The notes beneath the pieces were generated by a model. It was not told the origin of the DNA and did not search any database. It was given only the letters and a program-made list of their open reading frames with translations. Below are positions 25,328 to 33,185 of a DNA stretch of 53,698 nucleotides, one piece after another (position 1 is the stretch's first letter; every line of letters starts with the position of its first letter). Origin of the DNA: JBBDMW01 sp040878005 (GTDB taxonomy: Bacteria > Chloroflexota > Dehalococcoidia > Lucifugimonadales > Lucifugimonadaceae); the NCBI GenBank assembly GCA_040878005.1, contig JBBDMW010000058.1, positions 1-53,698 on the forward strand. The letters run 5' to 3'. Both the position numbers and the translations under genes were made by a program.

Positions 25328-26140
25328 ATGATTAATGAGCGACAACAAACAACCCAGCTGGGACGCGTCCTGGCATCTCAGGCCCAGCACGCCGTCCCTG
25401 GTGGCCCGAACATGTGGCCAGCAATTGAACGTCACCTCGAAGCGGGGGCAAGGCCTCCCATGAAGGGGCACCGCTTCGGCCCCCGCCTGGCATGGGCTAT
25501 CCTGCCGATGCTGTTTGCCGGTGTGGTTACAACCGCTGTGCTGCTCCTTGTATTGGGCAACAGCCTGTTTCCTGAGGCGCCCGGTCAACCCGGTCAACCG
25601 GGCATCACTATCACCCAGTCTGCCGGGTACCTCATATTGCCACCCAGCGGGGAAGCGGCTCGCCGGGCTGACCTTGTCGTCATAGCTGAAGTCATGGAAC
25701 CGCTTGATGTGTACTGGAACACCGCGGACGGCGAAAGGCCAGATGTAAACGACCGGGGAGAGGTGTTGAACCCCCAGGCCCGGATATTTACGGAGCACGT
25801 GCTGCGGGTGAATGAGGCCTTGAAAGGCACCAGCCCACCCGGCGGCCAGGTGGTCCTGACCCGGCTGGGAGGCCAAATCGGATCGGATCGCGTGGTCTTG
25901 GAAGATGACCACCCGTTGTCTCTTGAACAGGGAGACACGGTGCTGGCATTTCTACGGGACTGTGGACCGGAACGGGCGGAAGCCATGGGGTCAGAAGGCT
26001 TCAGGCATGTCCTTATCAGCCGGTACGTTGTCGAGGACGGGCATGCGACTGCGATAAGCGTCCCTGTGCCCATGGATGAAATGCGCGAAACGATTGAGAA
26101 CAACAAGTCGCTAGAACCACGTGCAGAAACCTCTTGCTGA
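25328..26140 (+). CDS. Single-span membrane protein, probable anti-sigma factor
   Basis: A 270-residue protein with a cytoplasmic part of about 50 residues (including GPNMWPAIERHLEAG), a membrane helix (LAWAILPMLFAGVVTTAVLLLVL, about 54-76), a Pro/Gly linker and an exterior domain of about 180 residues. Position directly behind the ECF gene and topology fit an anti-sigma factor, but no zinc-binding HxxxCxxC motif of the ZAS class is present. The exterior part has a DLVVIAEV strand, as in domains also found in other exported proteins, and may sense an envelope signal. Confidence 0.6.
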   Translation: MINERQQTTQLGRVLASQAQHAVPGGPNMWPAIERHLEAGARPPMKGHRFGPRLAWAILPMLFAGVVTTAVLLLVLGNSLFPEAPGQPGQPGITITQSAGYLILPPSGEAARRADLVVIAEVMEPLDVYWNTADGERPDVNDRGEVLNPQARIFTEHVLRVNEALKGTSPPGGQVVLTRLGGQIGSDRVVLEDDHPLSLEQGDTVLAFLRDCGPERAEAMGSEGFRHVLISRYVVEDGHATAISVPVPMDEMRETIENNKSLEPRAETSC

Positions 26141-26173
26141 CGACGGCGGTGCGGAGACGTGCCGACGCGGGCG

Positions 26174-26212
26174 ATGGCGACGATCATCATGCCCACCGTT
26201 CATCTACCACCC
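26174..26212 (+). repeat. Direct repeat copy 1 flanking the member-3 gene
   Basis: This 39-base unit begins ATGGCGACGATCATC and ends GTTCATCTACCACCC. It matches 27069-27107 at 34 of 39 positions with no gaps. The two copies bracket the gene at 26390-27037. Confidence 0.65.
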
Positions 26213-26389
26213 CCGCAACAAGCGCTAAGGCAATCGACACATTCAAACATAACCTTAACGTGACGATTGTGACGATGCCGTCACGACGACGAAAAAGTGA
26301 TAAATACACGTGCTTCCTTGCTGATACCGACTGCGGTACGTTCTGTACGCCAAGAGGAGTTCCGGTTCGTAAACCCGGGGAGGGTACAT

Positions 26390-27037
26390 ATGCTGAGAAA
26401 AAAACCGGGGCGCATCATTGCGGCCCTGGTGTTGATCTCAGCGCTCAGCACTGGAGCGGCGCTGGGAATAGCTCAGGCGGTCGGCGGCGACAGAGAATCG
26501 AACGGCAATACTCAGGACGAGGTGATTGCCCCGTTTACGCCCATAGACCGGATGGAACTGGTGGCGAAAGAGGTTCCCGGGTTCGGAGGGCTGTTCACAG
26601 ACAGGAACCCGGACGGCTCCTTCACAGTGTACGTGTACATGATGGATGAGAACAACCGTGCCGGCGCCGAGAAGGCTGCTCGTGCCAGACTGGGCGACAT
26701 GGAGTCCGTAAGCGAGCTGAAGGTATTGAAGGCGAACTATCCATTCACAGACATCGCTGAGTGGTACCGCCAGTTGAAGCGGCACCTGTGGGCTGCTGTA
26801 GACGAGATCACGCGGTCTGGCATCGGCTACGATACCAACCAGATCAGGATCTACCTTTCTGACCTTTCCGCCGAGGACAAACTCAGGCAGGTCTTCGAGG
26901 AGCTTGGAATACCTGTCGATGCAGTGCTGATCCAGCACGGTGATCCGTGGATTCTACTCAGTGAAGATGACTTACAAGCAGAATGGAGACCGGTTGTCGG
27001 CGGAGTTCAGATTCAAACCGGCGGTGCTCAAGGGTAA
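26390..27037 (+). CDS. Exported protein of the GFGG/VYVYMxD paralogous family (member 3)
   Basis: A 215-residue protein starting at ATG 26390 (MLRKKPGRIIAALVLISAL) behind GGGGAGGGT, with a signal peptide or anchor of about 28 residues. It repeats the family core: VPGFGGLF, VYVYMMDENNRAGAEKAA, FTDIAEWY, NQIRIYLS and ELGIPVDAVLIQ. It probably belongs to the ECF cluster functionally, though a 249-base gap containing a repeat precedes it. Confidence 0.75.
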   Translation: MLRKKPGRIIAALVLISALSTGAALGIAQAVGGDRESNGNTQDEVIAPFTPIDRMELVAKEVPGFGGLFTDRNPDGSFTVYVYMMDENNRAGAEKAARARLGDMESVSELKVLKANYPFTDIAEWYRQLKRHLWAAVDEITRSGIGYDTNQIRIYLSDLSAEDKLRQVFEELGIPVDAVLIQHGDPWILLSEDDLQAEWRPVVGGVQIQTGGAQG

Positions 27038-27068
27038 CTATGCACATCCGGCTTCATCGCGAAGCGCA

Positions 27069-27107
27069 ATGGCGACGATCATCGTGACCGTCGTTCATCT
27101 ATCACCC
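27069..27107 (+). repeat. Direct repeat copy 2 flanking the member-3 gene
   Basis: Second copy of the 39-base unit at 26174-26212, 895 bases downstream in the same orientation. It stands between the member-3 gene and a truncated permease gene, a place where a rearrangement has evidently happened. Confidence 0.65.
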
Positions 27108-27140
27108 GCTCAGTCGAACAAGACCTGTCATAAACGGTGA

Positions 27141-27626
27141 TTGACAAACTCTAAGATGGGTCCTGCGGTGGTCGTCTTTGGCGCTAGCCTTGCGCTTGTC
27201 CTCATCTTGCTCTGTCTGTTTAGCTGGCCAAGCTTCGCCCGCCAGACACGTGGCCTGACGCTTCAACTCAAGAGCGCCGATTATGTGACGGCCGCCCGCG
27301 TCGCTGGAGCCTCGCCACTCCGAATCGCATACCGCCACATCCTTCCCGGCGTGCTGAACATCATCATCGTGCTCGCATCCCTCCAGGTCGGCAGCCTGAT
27401 CCTGACTGAATCGGTCCTGAGCTTCCTCGGCGTCGGAATACCGGCGCCGGATCCCGCATGGGGCAGCATGGTTGCCGAAGGACGCCAGTACATCTCAGAT
27501 GCCTGGTGGATATCCGTCGTTCCAGGCGTCGCGATCTTCCTCACTGTCTTCGCCTTCAACTTCCTGGGCGACTGGCTCCGTGACTACCTCGACCCCAACC
27601 TCAGGCAACTCGGCGGTTCCGCTTAA
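27141..27626 (+). pseudogene. N-terminally truncated DppC/OppC-type ABC permease
   Basis: The fragment of about 161 residues covers only the C-terminal half of a peptide-type permease: a membrane segment (LALVLILLCLFSWPSFARQTRG), the EAA loop (YVTAARVAGASPLRIAYRHILPGVLNIIIV) and ESVLSFLGVGIPAPDPAWGSM to the conserved C-terminus GDWLRDYLDPNLRQL. The intact relative at 33186-34121 shows what is missing, roughly the first 150 residues including the entry membrane helices. No substrate-binding or ATPase gene is adjacent. It is probably a non-functional relic. Confidence 0.8.
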
Positions 27627-28021
27627 CACAACCTGCGGCGGCTCACCTGGTTTCTCGTTTGCACTTGCTCCGCGACGGATCGTGTTGTGGCTCGGGGTGT
27701 GCCCACAGGGTGCGTTCCGACGTGGAGTTGGTGGCATGCGAGACCTATGTGGCCGCCTGTCGGCAGCCATTTGCCCGTCCCCACACCAGGTCTCTCCGCT
27801 CCGGTCGAGACGACATTGTGGTGGGTGTTTCGCTGGTGGTTGGGGTGAGGTCGCCCAGGAGGGCGGCCACGCAGGGCCGCCCCTACCACGTCGTGATGGT
27901 GACAGGCGTGACGTGGTGGCCGTCGGGGGCTGGCCGAACTGGGTTCCCGCCTGCGCGGGAAAGTACGGATTGGACGCGGGAAGGATTGTTTGGTGAGAGC
28001 ATTGGCGGGGGCGCGACCTGA
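27627..28021. repeat. Intergenic stretch with two short palindromes
   Basis: No gene is supported in these 395 bases. Two hairpins stand out: GGGCGGCC (27861-27868) with GGCCGCCC (27875-27882), and TTCCCGC (27944-27950) with GCGGGAA (27955-27961). GC-rich palindromes of this sort are often dispersed repeats in bacterial intergenic DNA. No other copy is evident in this window. Confidence 0.45.
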
Positions 28022-28162
28022 TCCACCGGGCCGCGCCCGGACCTCGATGATCTGTTCAAGGAGCCGTTTGAGTTCAAGAACGGCCAGATCACGCTGCCGG
28101 ACAGGCCGGGCCTGGGTCTTGAGGTGGATGAGCGGGCGTTGAAACAGGCGATGGCGGACTGA
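28022..28162 (+). pseudogene. C-terminal remnant of a mandelate racemase/muconate-lactonizing enzyme family protein
   Basis: The frame ending at TGA 28160-28162 reads DLDDLFKEPFEFKNGQ then ITLPDRPGLGLEVDERALKQ, the usual C-terminus of this enolase-superfamily family (PxxxxGxxxxPxxPGLGxExDxxAL). An in-frame stop lies at 28019, and no barrel domain is present upstream. Confidence 0.65.
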
Positions 28163-28179
28163 GAGAGGGCGGGGTTAGG

Positions 28180-28432
28180 TCAGCGCCAATCAGAATAGAA
28201 GTATGGCGCCAGTTGTTCACCTGGCACGTACCGCGTAGCTTGCCGGACAATTGTGCGAAGCGTGCCTACTGCAACCTGGCGGCGCCTGGGGACGGTTAAG
28301 GACTGCGTCTCGCCGGATTCAGTCATGCGTCTCATTTTGATATGGCTGCCCCGCTGGCTATGCACCTGAAAATCCGAACTTCAAGAATATGGCGACTACC
28401 TCGTCACCCGACAGCCGCTTAAGCCGAGGAAC
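28180..28432 (-). pseudogene. hicA: Frameshifted HicA-type toxin gene
   Basis: Two frames together give a complete HicA mRNA interferase. The first part reads PRLKRLSGDEVVAIFLKFGF; the second reads VHSQRGSHIKMRR with the catalytic His in the GSH motif, then LTVPRRRQVAVGTLRTIVRQA and ends APYFYSDWR. They join if one base is removed from the AAAA run at 28369-28372 (TTTT on the coding strand). The codon where the start is expected reads GTT. The gene overlaps the hicB stop by 14 bases. Either the toxin is dead, or the run length is a sequencing error. Confidence 0.8.
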
Positions 28433-29093
28433 TGAGCGGCCCCAACTCCATGGTGACTAATATCGCCGGGTCAGGCGCCAGGCCAAACGACGACAAGTCT
28501 TCGCCTTCGAGATGCAACCCCACCGCTTCTCTAAGGTTGGCAAGCGTCTCATCGATTGTCGTGCCCTGCGTCACAACAGCGAGATCAAGACACTCGGCTA
28601 CATACACGCCTCCGTCTGTGGCCCTTATTACAGACTTCACCGTCCGTTGCAGATGCGGCTTGCCAGACTTGCTTTCGCTGCCAATGCCGTCTGCTTTTTG
28701 GGCATGCTCTGAGCGCAAACTCCACCAGTCTGGAGCGTGCATCCGGGCGCCGGCATTGATCCGTCTGCCGTGGGGGCGGAGGACTCTTTCCACCTGTCGC
28801 CTGACGAACCTCTCCTCCGGCGAACCGATTCCCAAAGCGACGAACCACCGCTTCAGCGCTCTCTCTGTGTCGCCGCCATGCAGGCCACGCTCAGCACGCG
28901 CGAGGGCAACGTAATCCTCTCCTGTCATACCTCGATACCCGATGAACTTGCTCGGGCCTATGCCAACGCCGGGGACGTAATAAAAATGTTTGTGCGTGGA
29001 TAGGCGATCCTCAAGGAGTTGATGTGCGCCTAGATCTGCATTCCACCGGCGGGTCGATTCACTAATGTCGTCAAACGTTTGAACTGTATCCAT
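28419..29093 (-). CDS. hicB: HicB-type antitoxin domain joined to an N-terminal domain of unknown function
   Basis: An open frame of 224 residues. The last 74 are a HicB antitoxin: TVKSVIRATDGGVYVAECLDLAVVTQG then DETLANLREAVGLHLEGE. The first 150 contain HKHFYYVPGVGIGPSKFIGYRGMTGEDY and GGDTERALKRWF, a block I recall beside nuclease-type proteins but cannot name. HicB normally stands alone at about 70-80 residues; GTG 28640 (VKSVIR) would give that. It is unclear whether the fusion is real or two genes merged by stop-codon loss. Start 29093 has AGAGGG upstream. The partner hicA follows immediately. Confidence 0.65.
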   Translation of the reverse strand: MDTVQTFDDISESTRRWNADLGAHQLLEDRLSTHKHFYYVPGVGIGPSKFIGYRGMTGEDYVALARAERGLHGGDTERALKRWFVALGIGSPEERFVRRQVERVLRPHGRRINAGARMHAPDWWSLRSEHAQKADGIGSESKSGKPHLQRTVKSVIRATDGGVYVAECLDLAVVTQGTTIDETLANLREAVGLHLEGEDLSSFGLAPDPAILVTMELGPLSSSA

Positions 29094-29125
29094 GTCATGC
29101 GGCCCTCTGATTGGTCCATAGATGA

Positions 29126-29210
29126 ACGTTGCGCCAAGCCTGCACCAACATTGTAACAAAGATGCACCAACGTTGCAGCCAAGGCGCGCCAAGATGCACC
29201 CACGTCATGG
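29126..29210. repeat. Imperfect tandem repeats around GATGCACCAACGTTGC
   Basis: The motif TGCACCAAC(A/G)TTG with GCCAAG/AAAGA spacers recurs at about 29142, 29162 and, degenerate, 29194, just upstream of the hicB frame. Unit length varies (about 20-32 bases). It may be an iteron-like operator or simple expansion. Confidence 0.4.
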
Positions 29211-29266
29211 TGTGCAATTGGTGTGTGACGCTGCATGGTCCTGTGCTTTACAGGCGAAACCAACCC

Positions 29267-29728
29267 TTACAGCAGTTCCCGCGCCGCCTTCTTCTCCAGG
29301 TCGCCCAGCTTCTGCACCCTGCGACGGAAGTGCTCCTCCGTTGAGAACTCTGCCTGGGTGAATGCAGTGAGGATCTCCTTGGCCAGCTCGAGTCCCACTA
29401 TTTGCGCACCCATGCACAGCAGGTTGACGTCGTCATGCTCCACGCCCTGGTGAGCGGAGTAGGTGTCATGGCACAGTGCGGCACGTATGCCCGGGACCTT
29501 GTTGCCCGCGATGGCCGCGCCCACACCGGTGCCGCACACAAGGATGCCACGCTCCGCCCTGCCTGATCTAACCTCATCGCACACCACCTGGGCGATGTCC
29601 GGGAAGTCCACCGGCTCCGTGCTGTGCGTCCCGAAGTCTTTGACCTCGTGACCGGAGGCTTCCAGGTATTCAATGACGGGCCCCTTCATGGGGAAGCCCG
29701 CGTGGTCACCGCCTACAGCCAGTTTCAT
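29267..29728 (-). CDS. rpiB: Ribose 5-phosphate isomerase B
   Basis: A 153-residue RpiB/LacAB-family isomerase interconverting ribose 5-phosphate and ribulose 5-phosphate. It has VGGDHAGFPMKG at the start, ILVCGTGVGAAIAGNKVPGIRAALCHDTYSA with catalytic Cys65, and DVNLLCMGAQIVG. The start at 29728 (MKLAVGGDHAG) follows an AGAGAG site. The full set of motifs makes it a real isomerase; allose 6-phosphate activity is a possible variant. Confidence 0.95.
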   Translation of the reverse strand: MKLAVGGDHAGFPMKGPVIEYLEASGHEVKDFGTHSTEPVDFPDIAQVVCDEVRSGRAERGILVCGTGVGAAIAGNKVPGIRAALCHDTYSAHQGVEHDDVNLLCMGAQIVGLELAKEILTAFTQAEFSTEEHFRRRVQKLGDLEKKAARELL

Positions 29729-30281
29729 ATTTTCTCTCTTCTTTCCCATAAGGATGATTAACCAGAGCCAGCAACCGAGACGTTCCACCCGGCCCGGCGC
29801 ACAAGCATACATTCGTCATCTCAATGGCAATCACCATGAGCTACCCGACAGCCGCCACAAGCCATACAGCCGCCTTCGGCCCGCTGCGCCCCAATGCCCA
29901 TCCCACGGGCGTGGCAACTCAAACCTCATGAGAAGCAATCAAGTCCACACGTGAATATCATCACAAACTTTATAGCGTCACATTATCGAAACATCTGTGA
30001 AATTGTTCACTATCTAGTATGACTACCTGGTAACTGATACCTCATTCGAGATCAAACGTTTAGTGCATTTATTCACAAGTACCAATTGAGATACTTTCGT
30101 TGACATCTGCAGATACAGACTCATATACTCCCCGCTCACCAGCAAGCGCGGCTATGTGTGCTGGATGATCTGTTGCGTCACTCACCGGAACTGCGAGCGG
30201 CCATGGTCACAATTGGCTTTTATCGTCCCTGAACATAACCAGGTTCCAGAGTGGCAAAAACTGTTCCCGGAGGGATTGTCT
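29729..30281. other. AT-rich intergenic region between rpiB and the ABC substrate-binding gene
   Basis: No gene is supported in these 553 bases, which are visibly richer in A+T than the flanks between 29940 and 30130. The only clear site is the promoter at 30100-30129; the leader downstream of it is about 145 bases long. Confidence 0.5.
30100..30129 (+). promoter_or_regulatory. Sigma-70-type promoter of the ABC transporter operon
   Basis: A perfect TTGACA (30100-30105) and TATACT (30124-30129), with an 18-base spacer, stand upstream of the substrate-binding protein gene. Confidence 0.65.
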
Positions 30282-32102
30282 GTGATCTATTCACACTTAT
30301 TTAGAAGGGCTGCGCTGCTGGTCTTGACGGCCGCGCTTATCGGGGCGATGGCCTGCGGCGATGACCCTGATCCGACAGCCACCAGCGAGCCGGCAGGGGG
30401 CGGTGATCCAACGGCCACCAGCGAGCCGGGCGGCGACGCGACCGCCACGAGCGAACCGACTGGCGGCGGTGATGTACCAGACCCTGACAACCCGGCCGGC
30501 ACGATCGAGGTCGCAGTCTTCGACGTCGCACCCGGAGTTGGCATGCCCAGCTCCCAGGCGCCTGTTGAGTCAATGCAGTACTGGAACGTGGGCGACGGCC
30601 TTTTCTACGCCACGAATGAGGACCCAAGGACGGGCAAACTGGCGGAGACCTGGGAGGTCGCCAGCGACTTCAGCTATGTGGACATAGACATTCGCCAGGG
30701 CGTTCAGTTCCACAACCACCGTGGCGACTTCGGCGAGCTTACAGCCGAGGACATCGCCTGGACGCTGAACGACTCCAACGCCACAACCAACCCCGGCAGC
30801 ATCCATGGCCAGGCGGGTGACTTTGCGGCGCTCTTCGGAGAAGCCGAGGTCCTTGACGACTACAAGGTCAGGATTCCGTTCGTTGAGTTCGACATCCGCT
30901 GGGATGCCCACTTCCTCAACGAGGCTGCACAGAGCACTGCGTTCTTCTCAAAGGCCGCTTTTGACCAGAATGGCGTGGACTGGATGCGCGAGAACATCGT
31001 CTCCACCGGCCCGTTCCAGGTGGCTGAATGGATTGAGAATGACCATGCGACGCTGGAGAAGGTGCCATACGACCACTGGTGGCGAGACGCCCAGATTGAG
31101 ACGCTTCGCTTTATTGAGGTTCCTGAAGAGTCCAGCAGGGTGGCGATGCTGAGCACGGGCGAAGTCGATATATCGGCTGACGTTCCGTTCAAGGACATCC
31201 CTGGGCTCACTGACACCGGGTTCGTCGCAGATAGCATCGCCGAGCGCGGGACCATTCACTCGATCATCTGGTCCGGCAACCTCTGGGAGAAGACCCATGC
31301 CCGCACAGGCGAGGAGCTTGAGCGCGGGACGTACGCGGCTGACTTCGCATGGATTGGCGACCCGGACGACGAAGCCGATATGGAAGAGGCCAAGAACGTT
31401 CGCACCGCCATGTCTATGGCTATTGACCGGAATCTGCTGATAGATGCAGTGCTCGACGGCTTTGGAGTGCCCGCCTCCACCGAGTACGTGGACGTAGAGG
31501 CTGACTACTACCAGGACCGGTGGGACAACGAGTACAACGCGGACATGGCCACGCAGCTCATGGAGACCAGCGAATGGCCTGATGGTGCGTTCACCGTTGG
31601 CATATGGACGGGCGGCGAGCTTGCAGGCACCAACGGCCAGATCAATGACGCAGTCGCAGCGATGTGGCTGAACCTCTGGCCCCAGATGGACCTGCAGGTG
31701 TTCAAGTCTGCCTACGCCATCATCCGGCCAGGCCTGGTGGCCCGCACGAACACGATCCCATATGCGGGGGACTGTGACGAAGGCGCAACCACAATACCGT
31801 TCGACTGGCCGCACGGTCTCACTGAGACCAGCCTGACCAGGGGCGGTTTCGGATGCGGAATTGAAATACCGCAGATAGCCGAAACTTACCTGCAGGTGGC
31901 CAGCGAGCCTGACATTGCAGAGCGCATGAGGCTGAACACGGAACTGGTTGACTTCCTGCAGGAACAGCAGCTCATCACGGGCACTGTGCAGGTGCCAAAC
32001 CTGACCCTGTACAACCCGAAGTCAATTGAGTCATGGGAGGGTTACCCGGGAATATTCCCGAGCTCCAATGGGTACGTGAACATCGTCCCGGCTTCGAGGT
32101 AG
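30282..32102 (+). CDS. ABC transporter substrate-binding lipoprotein, family 5 (peptide/opine type)
   Basis: A 606-residue SBP_bac_5 protein. GTG 30282 follows GGAGGG at 7 bases and opens a lipoprotein signal (RRAALLVLTAALIGAMAC, lipid Cys at about 25). A linker has three PTATSEP/TATSEP repeats, a tether often seen in Chloroflexota lipoproteins. The body has LAETWEVASDFSYVDIDIRQGVQFH, TAEDIAWTLN, STGPFQVAEW, NVRTAMSMAIDRNLLIDAVLDGFGVP and a late Cys pair. Two permease genes follow. The substrate could be peptides, sugars or other small organics. Confidence 0.92.
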   Translation: MIYSHLFRRAALLVLTAALIGAMACGDDPDPTATSEPAGGGDPTATSEPGGDATATSEPTGGGDVPDPDNPAGTIEVAVFDVAPGVGMPSSQAPVESMQYWNVGDGLFYATNEDPRTGKLAETWEVASDFSYVDIDIRQGVQFHNHRGDFGELTAEDIAWTLNDSNATTNPGSIHGQAGDFAALFGEAEVLDDYKVRIPFVEFDIRWDAHFLNEAAQSTAFFSKAAFDQNGVDWMRENIVSTGPFQVAEWIENDHATLEKVPYDHWWRDAQIETLRFIEVPEESSRVAMLSTGEVDISADVPFKDIPGLTDTGFVADSIAERGTIHSIIWSGNLWEKTHARTGEELERGTYAADFAWIGDPDDEADMEEAKNVRTAMSMAIDRNLLIDAVLDGFGVPASTEYVDVEADYYQDRWDNEYNADMATQLMETSEWPDGAFTVGIWTGGELAGTNGQINDAVAAMWLNLWPQMDLQVFKSAYAIIRPGLVARTNTIPYAGDCDEGATTIPFDWPHGLTETSLTRGGFGCGIEIPQIAETYLQVASEPDIAERMRLNTELVDFLQEQQLITGTVQVPNLTLYNPKSIESWEGYPGIFPSSNGYVNIVPASR

Positions 32103-32127
32103 CCACAAACACTGTCCTCCTCAGGAG

Positions 32128-32172
32128 AACGCTCGCGCTGCGCATCCAGGAATGGGGCGCAGCGCGAGCGTT
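32128..32172 (+). promoter_or_regulatory. Long hairpin between the binding protein and permease genes
   Basis: A perfect 16-bp stem (32128-32143 with 32157-32172) encloses a 13-base loop. No T-tract follows, so rather than a full stop it is probably a stabilising or processing element that keeps the binding-protein transcript more abundant than the permeases. Confidence 0.6.
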
Positions 32173-32229
32173 CATCTAGACCCAACAGGTTGAGAACGCT
32201 CCGTCTCACCACGCGAACGGAACCGGCCA

Positions 32230-33177
32230 ATGCGACAGTTTCTGATCCGCAGGTTTTTCTTCAGCATAGTCACGCTCATCACGGCGACGCTGGTCGTATT
32301 CACGCTGTCGAGACTGTCAGGCGATCCACTGCTGCTCTACGCCAAGCCGGGGGGGTATGGCGTGTTGCCGGCGCAGGTGGAGGCATTGGAGCAGAAGCTT
32401 GGCCTGGACAAGCCGCTGGTGTTCCAGTACTTCATCTGGCTCGGCCAGGTAGTCCGCGGCGACCTTGGAAACACGCTGCTTTCAGAAAGCCCTGTAACGT
32501 CGGTGATCGGCGACAAGCTGGGGCCCACCATCAAGCTGGGGCTGGCGGCGTGGGTCTTCGCCGTGGTGCTTGGAGTGCCCTTAGGGGTGTTCTCCGCGGT
32601 CAAGCGCGGAACATTCCTGGACTACCTTGGGAGGGGGTTTGCCCTGTTTGGGCAGGCATTGCCGGTGTTCTGGATAGGAATCATGGCGATACTGATCTTC
32701 GCCGTGAACCTCGAATGGCTGCCCAGCGGCACTTTGCCGTCTCATGAGCCGCTCTCAGTGCAGTGGAAGCATTTCGTGCTCCCCACCATCGCTCTCGGCT
32801 GGCTGCCCGCCGCCGTATACGTAAGGCTTACGCGGTCGGCCATGCTTGAGGTCCTGGACTCGGAGTTCGTAAAGCTGGCACGGGCAAAGGGCGTCCGGGG
32901 GCAGACCATCATCTGGAAGCACGCCCTCCGCAACGCCCTCATCCCGCCCATCACGGTCTCAGCCCTGGTAATGGCCAGCTTCCTGGAAGGGTCAGTGGTG
33001 GTTGAGTCCGTGTTCTCGTGGCCGGGCCTCGGCAGGCAGGCCGTGGAGTCCATATTCAACAACGACTTCCCTCTCCTGACCGGGATAGTGCTGTTATTTG
33101 CTGTGCTGTACGTGGTGATGAACATCATCGCTGACCTGCTGTACGTGGTCGTAGATCCCCGAATTAGATTGAACTAG
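32230..33177 (+). CDS. ABC transporter permease, DppB/OppB type
   Basis: A 315-residue inner-membrane permease with six predicted helices. The first is FFFSIVTLITATLVVFTLSRLSGDPL; QYFIWLGQVVRGDLGNTL is the typical periplasmic loop; the EAA loop reads EFVKLARAKGVRGQTIIWKHALRNALIPPITV; the end is DLLYVVVDPRIRLN. It pairs with the DppC-type permease 8 bases downstream. Confidence 0.94.
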   Translation: MRQFLIRRFFFSIVTLITATLVVFTLSRLSGDPLLLYAKPGGYGVLPAQVEALEQKLGLDKPLVFQYFIWLGQVVRGDLGNTLLSESPVTSVIGDKLGPTIKLGLAAWVFAVVLGVPLGVFSAVKRGTFLDYLGRGFALFGQALPVFWIGIMAILIFAVNLEWLPSGTLPSHEPLSVQWKHFVLPTIALGWLPAAVYVRLTRSAMLEVLDSEFVKLARAKGVRGQTIIWKHALRNALIPPITVSALVMASFLEGSVVVESVFSWPGLGRQAVESIFNNDFPLLTGIVLLFAVLYVVMNIIADLLYVVVDPRIRLN

Positions 33178-33185
33178 GAAAGCCA

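Noticed and set aside
29030..29263. 77-residue minus-strand frame overlapping the hicB start region
   Set aside because: It is a shifted reading of the repeat-rich leader and shows no family match.
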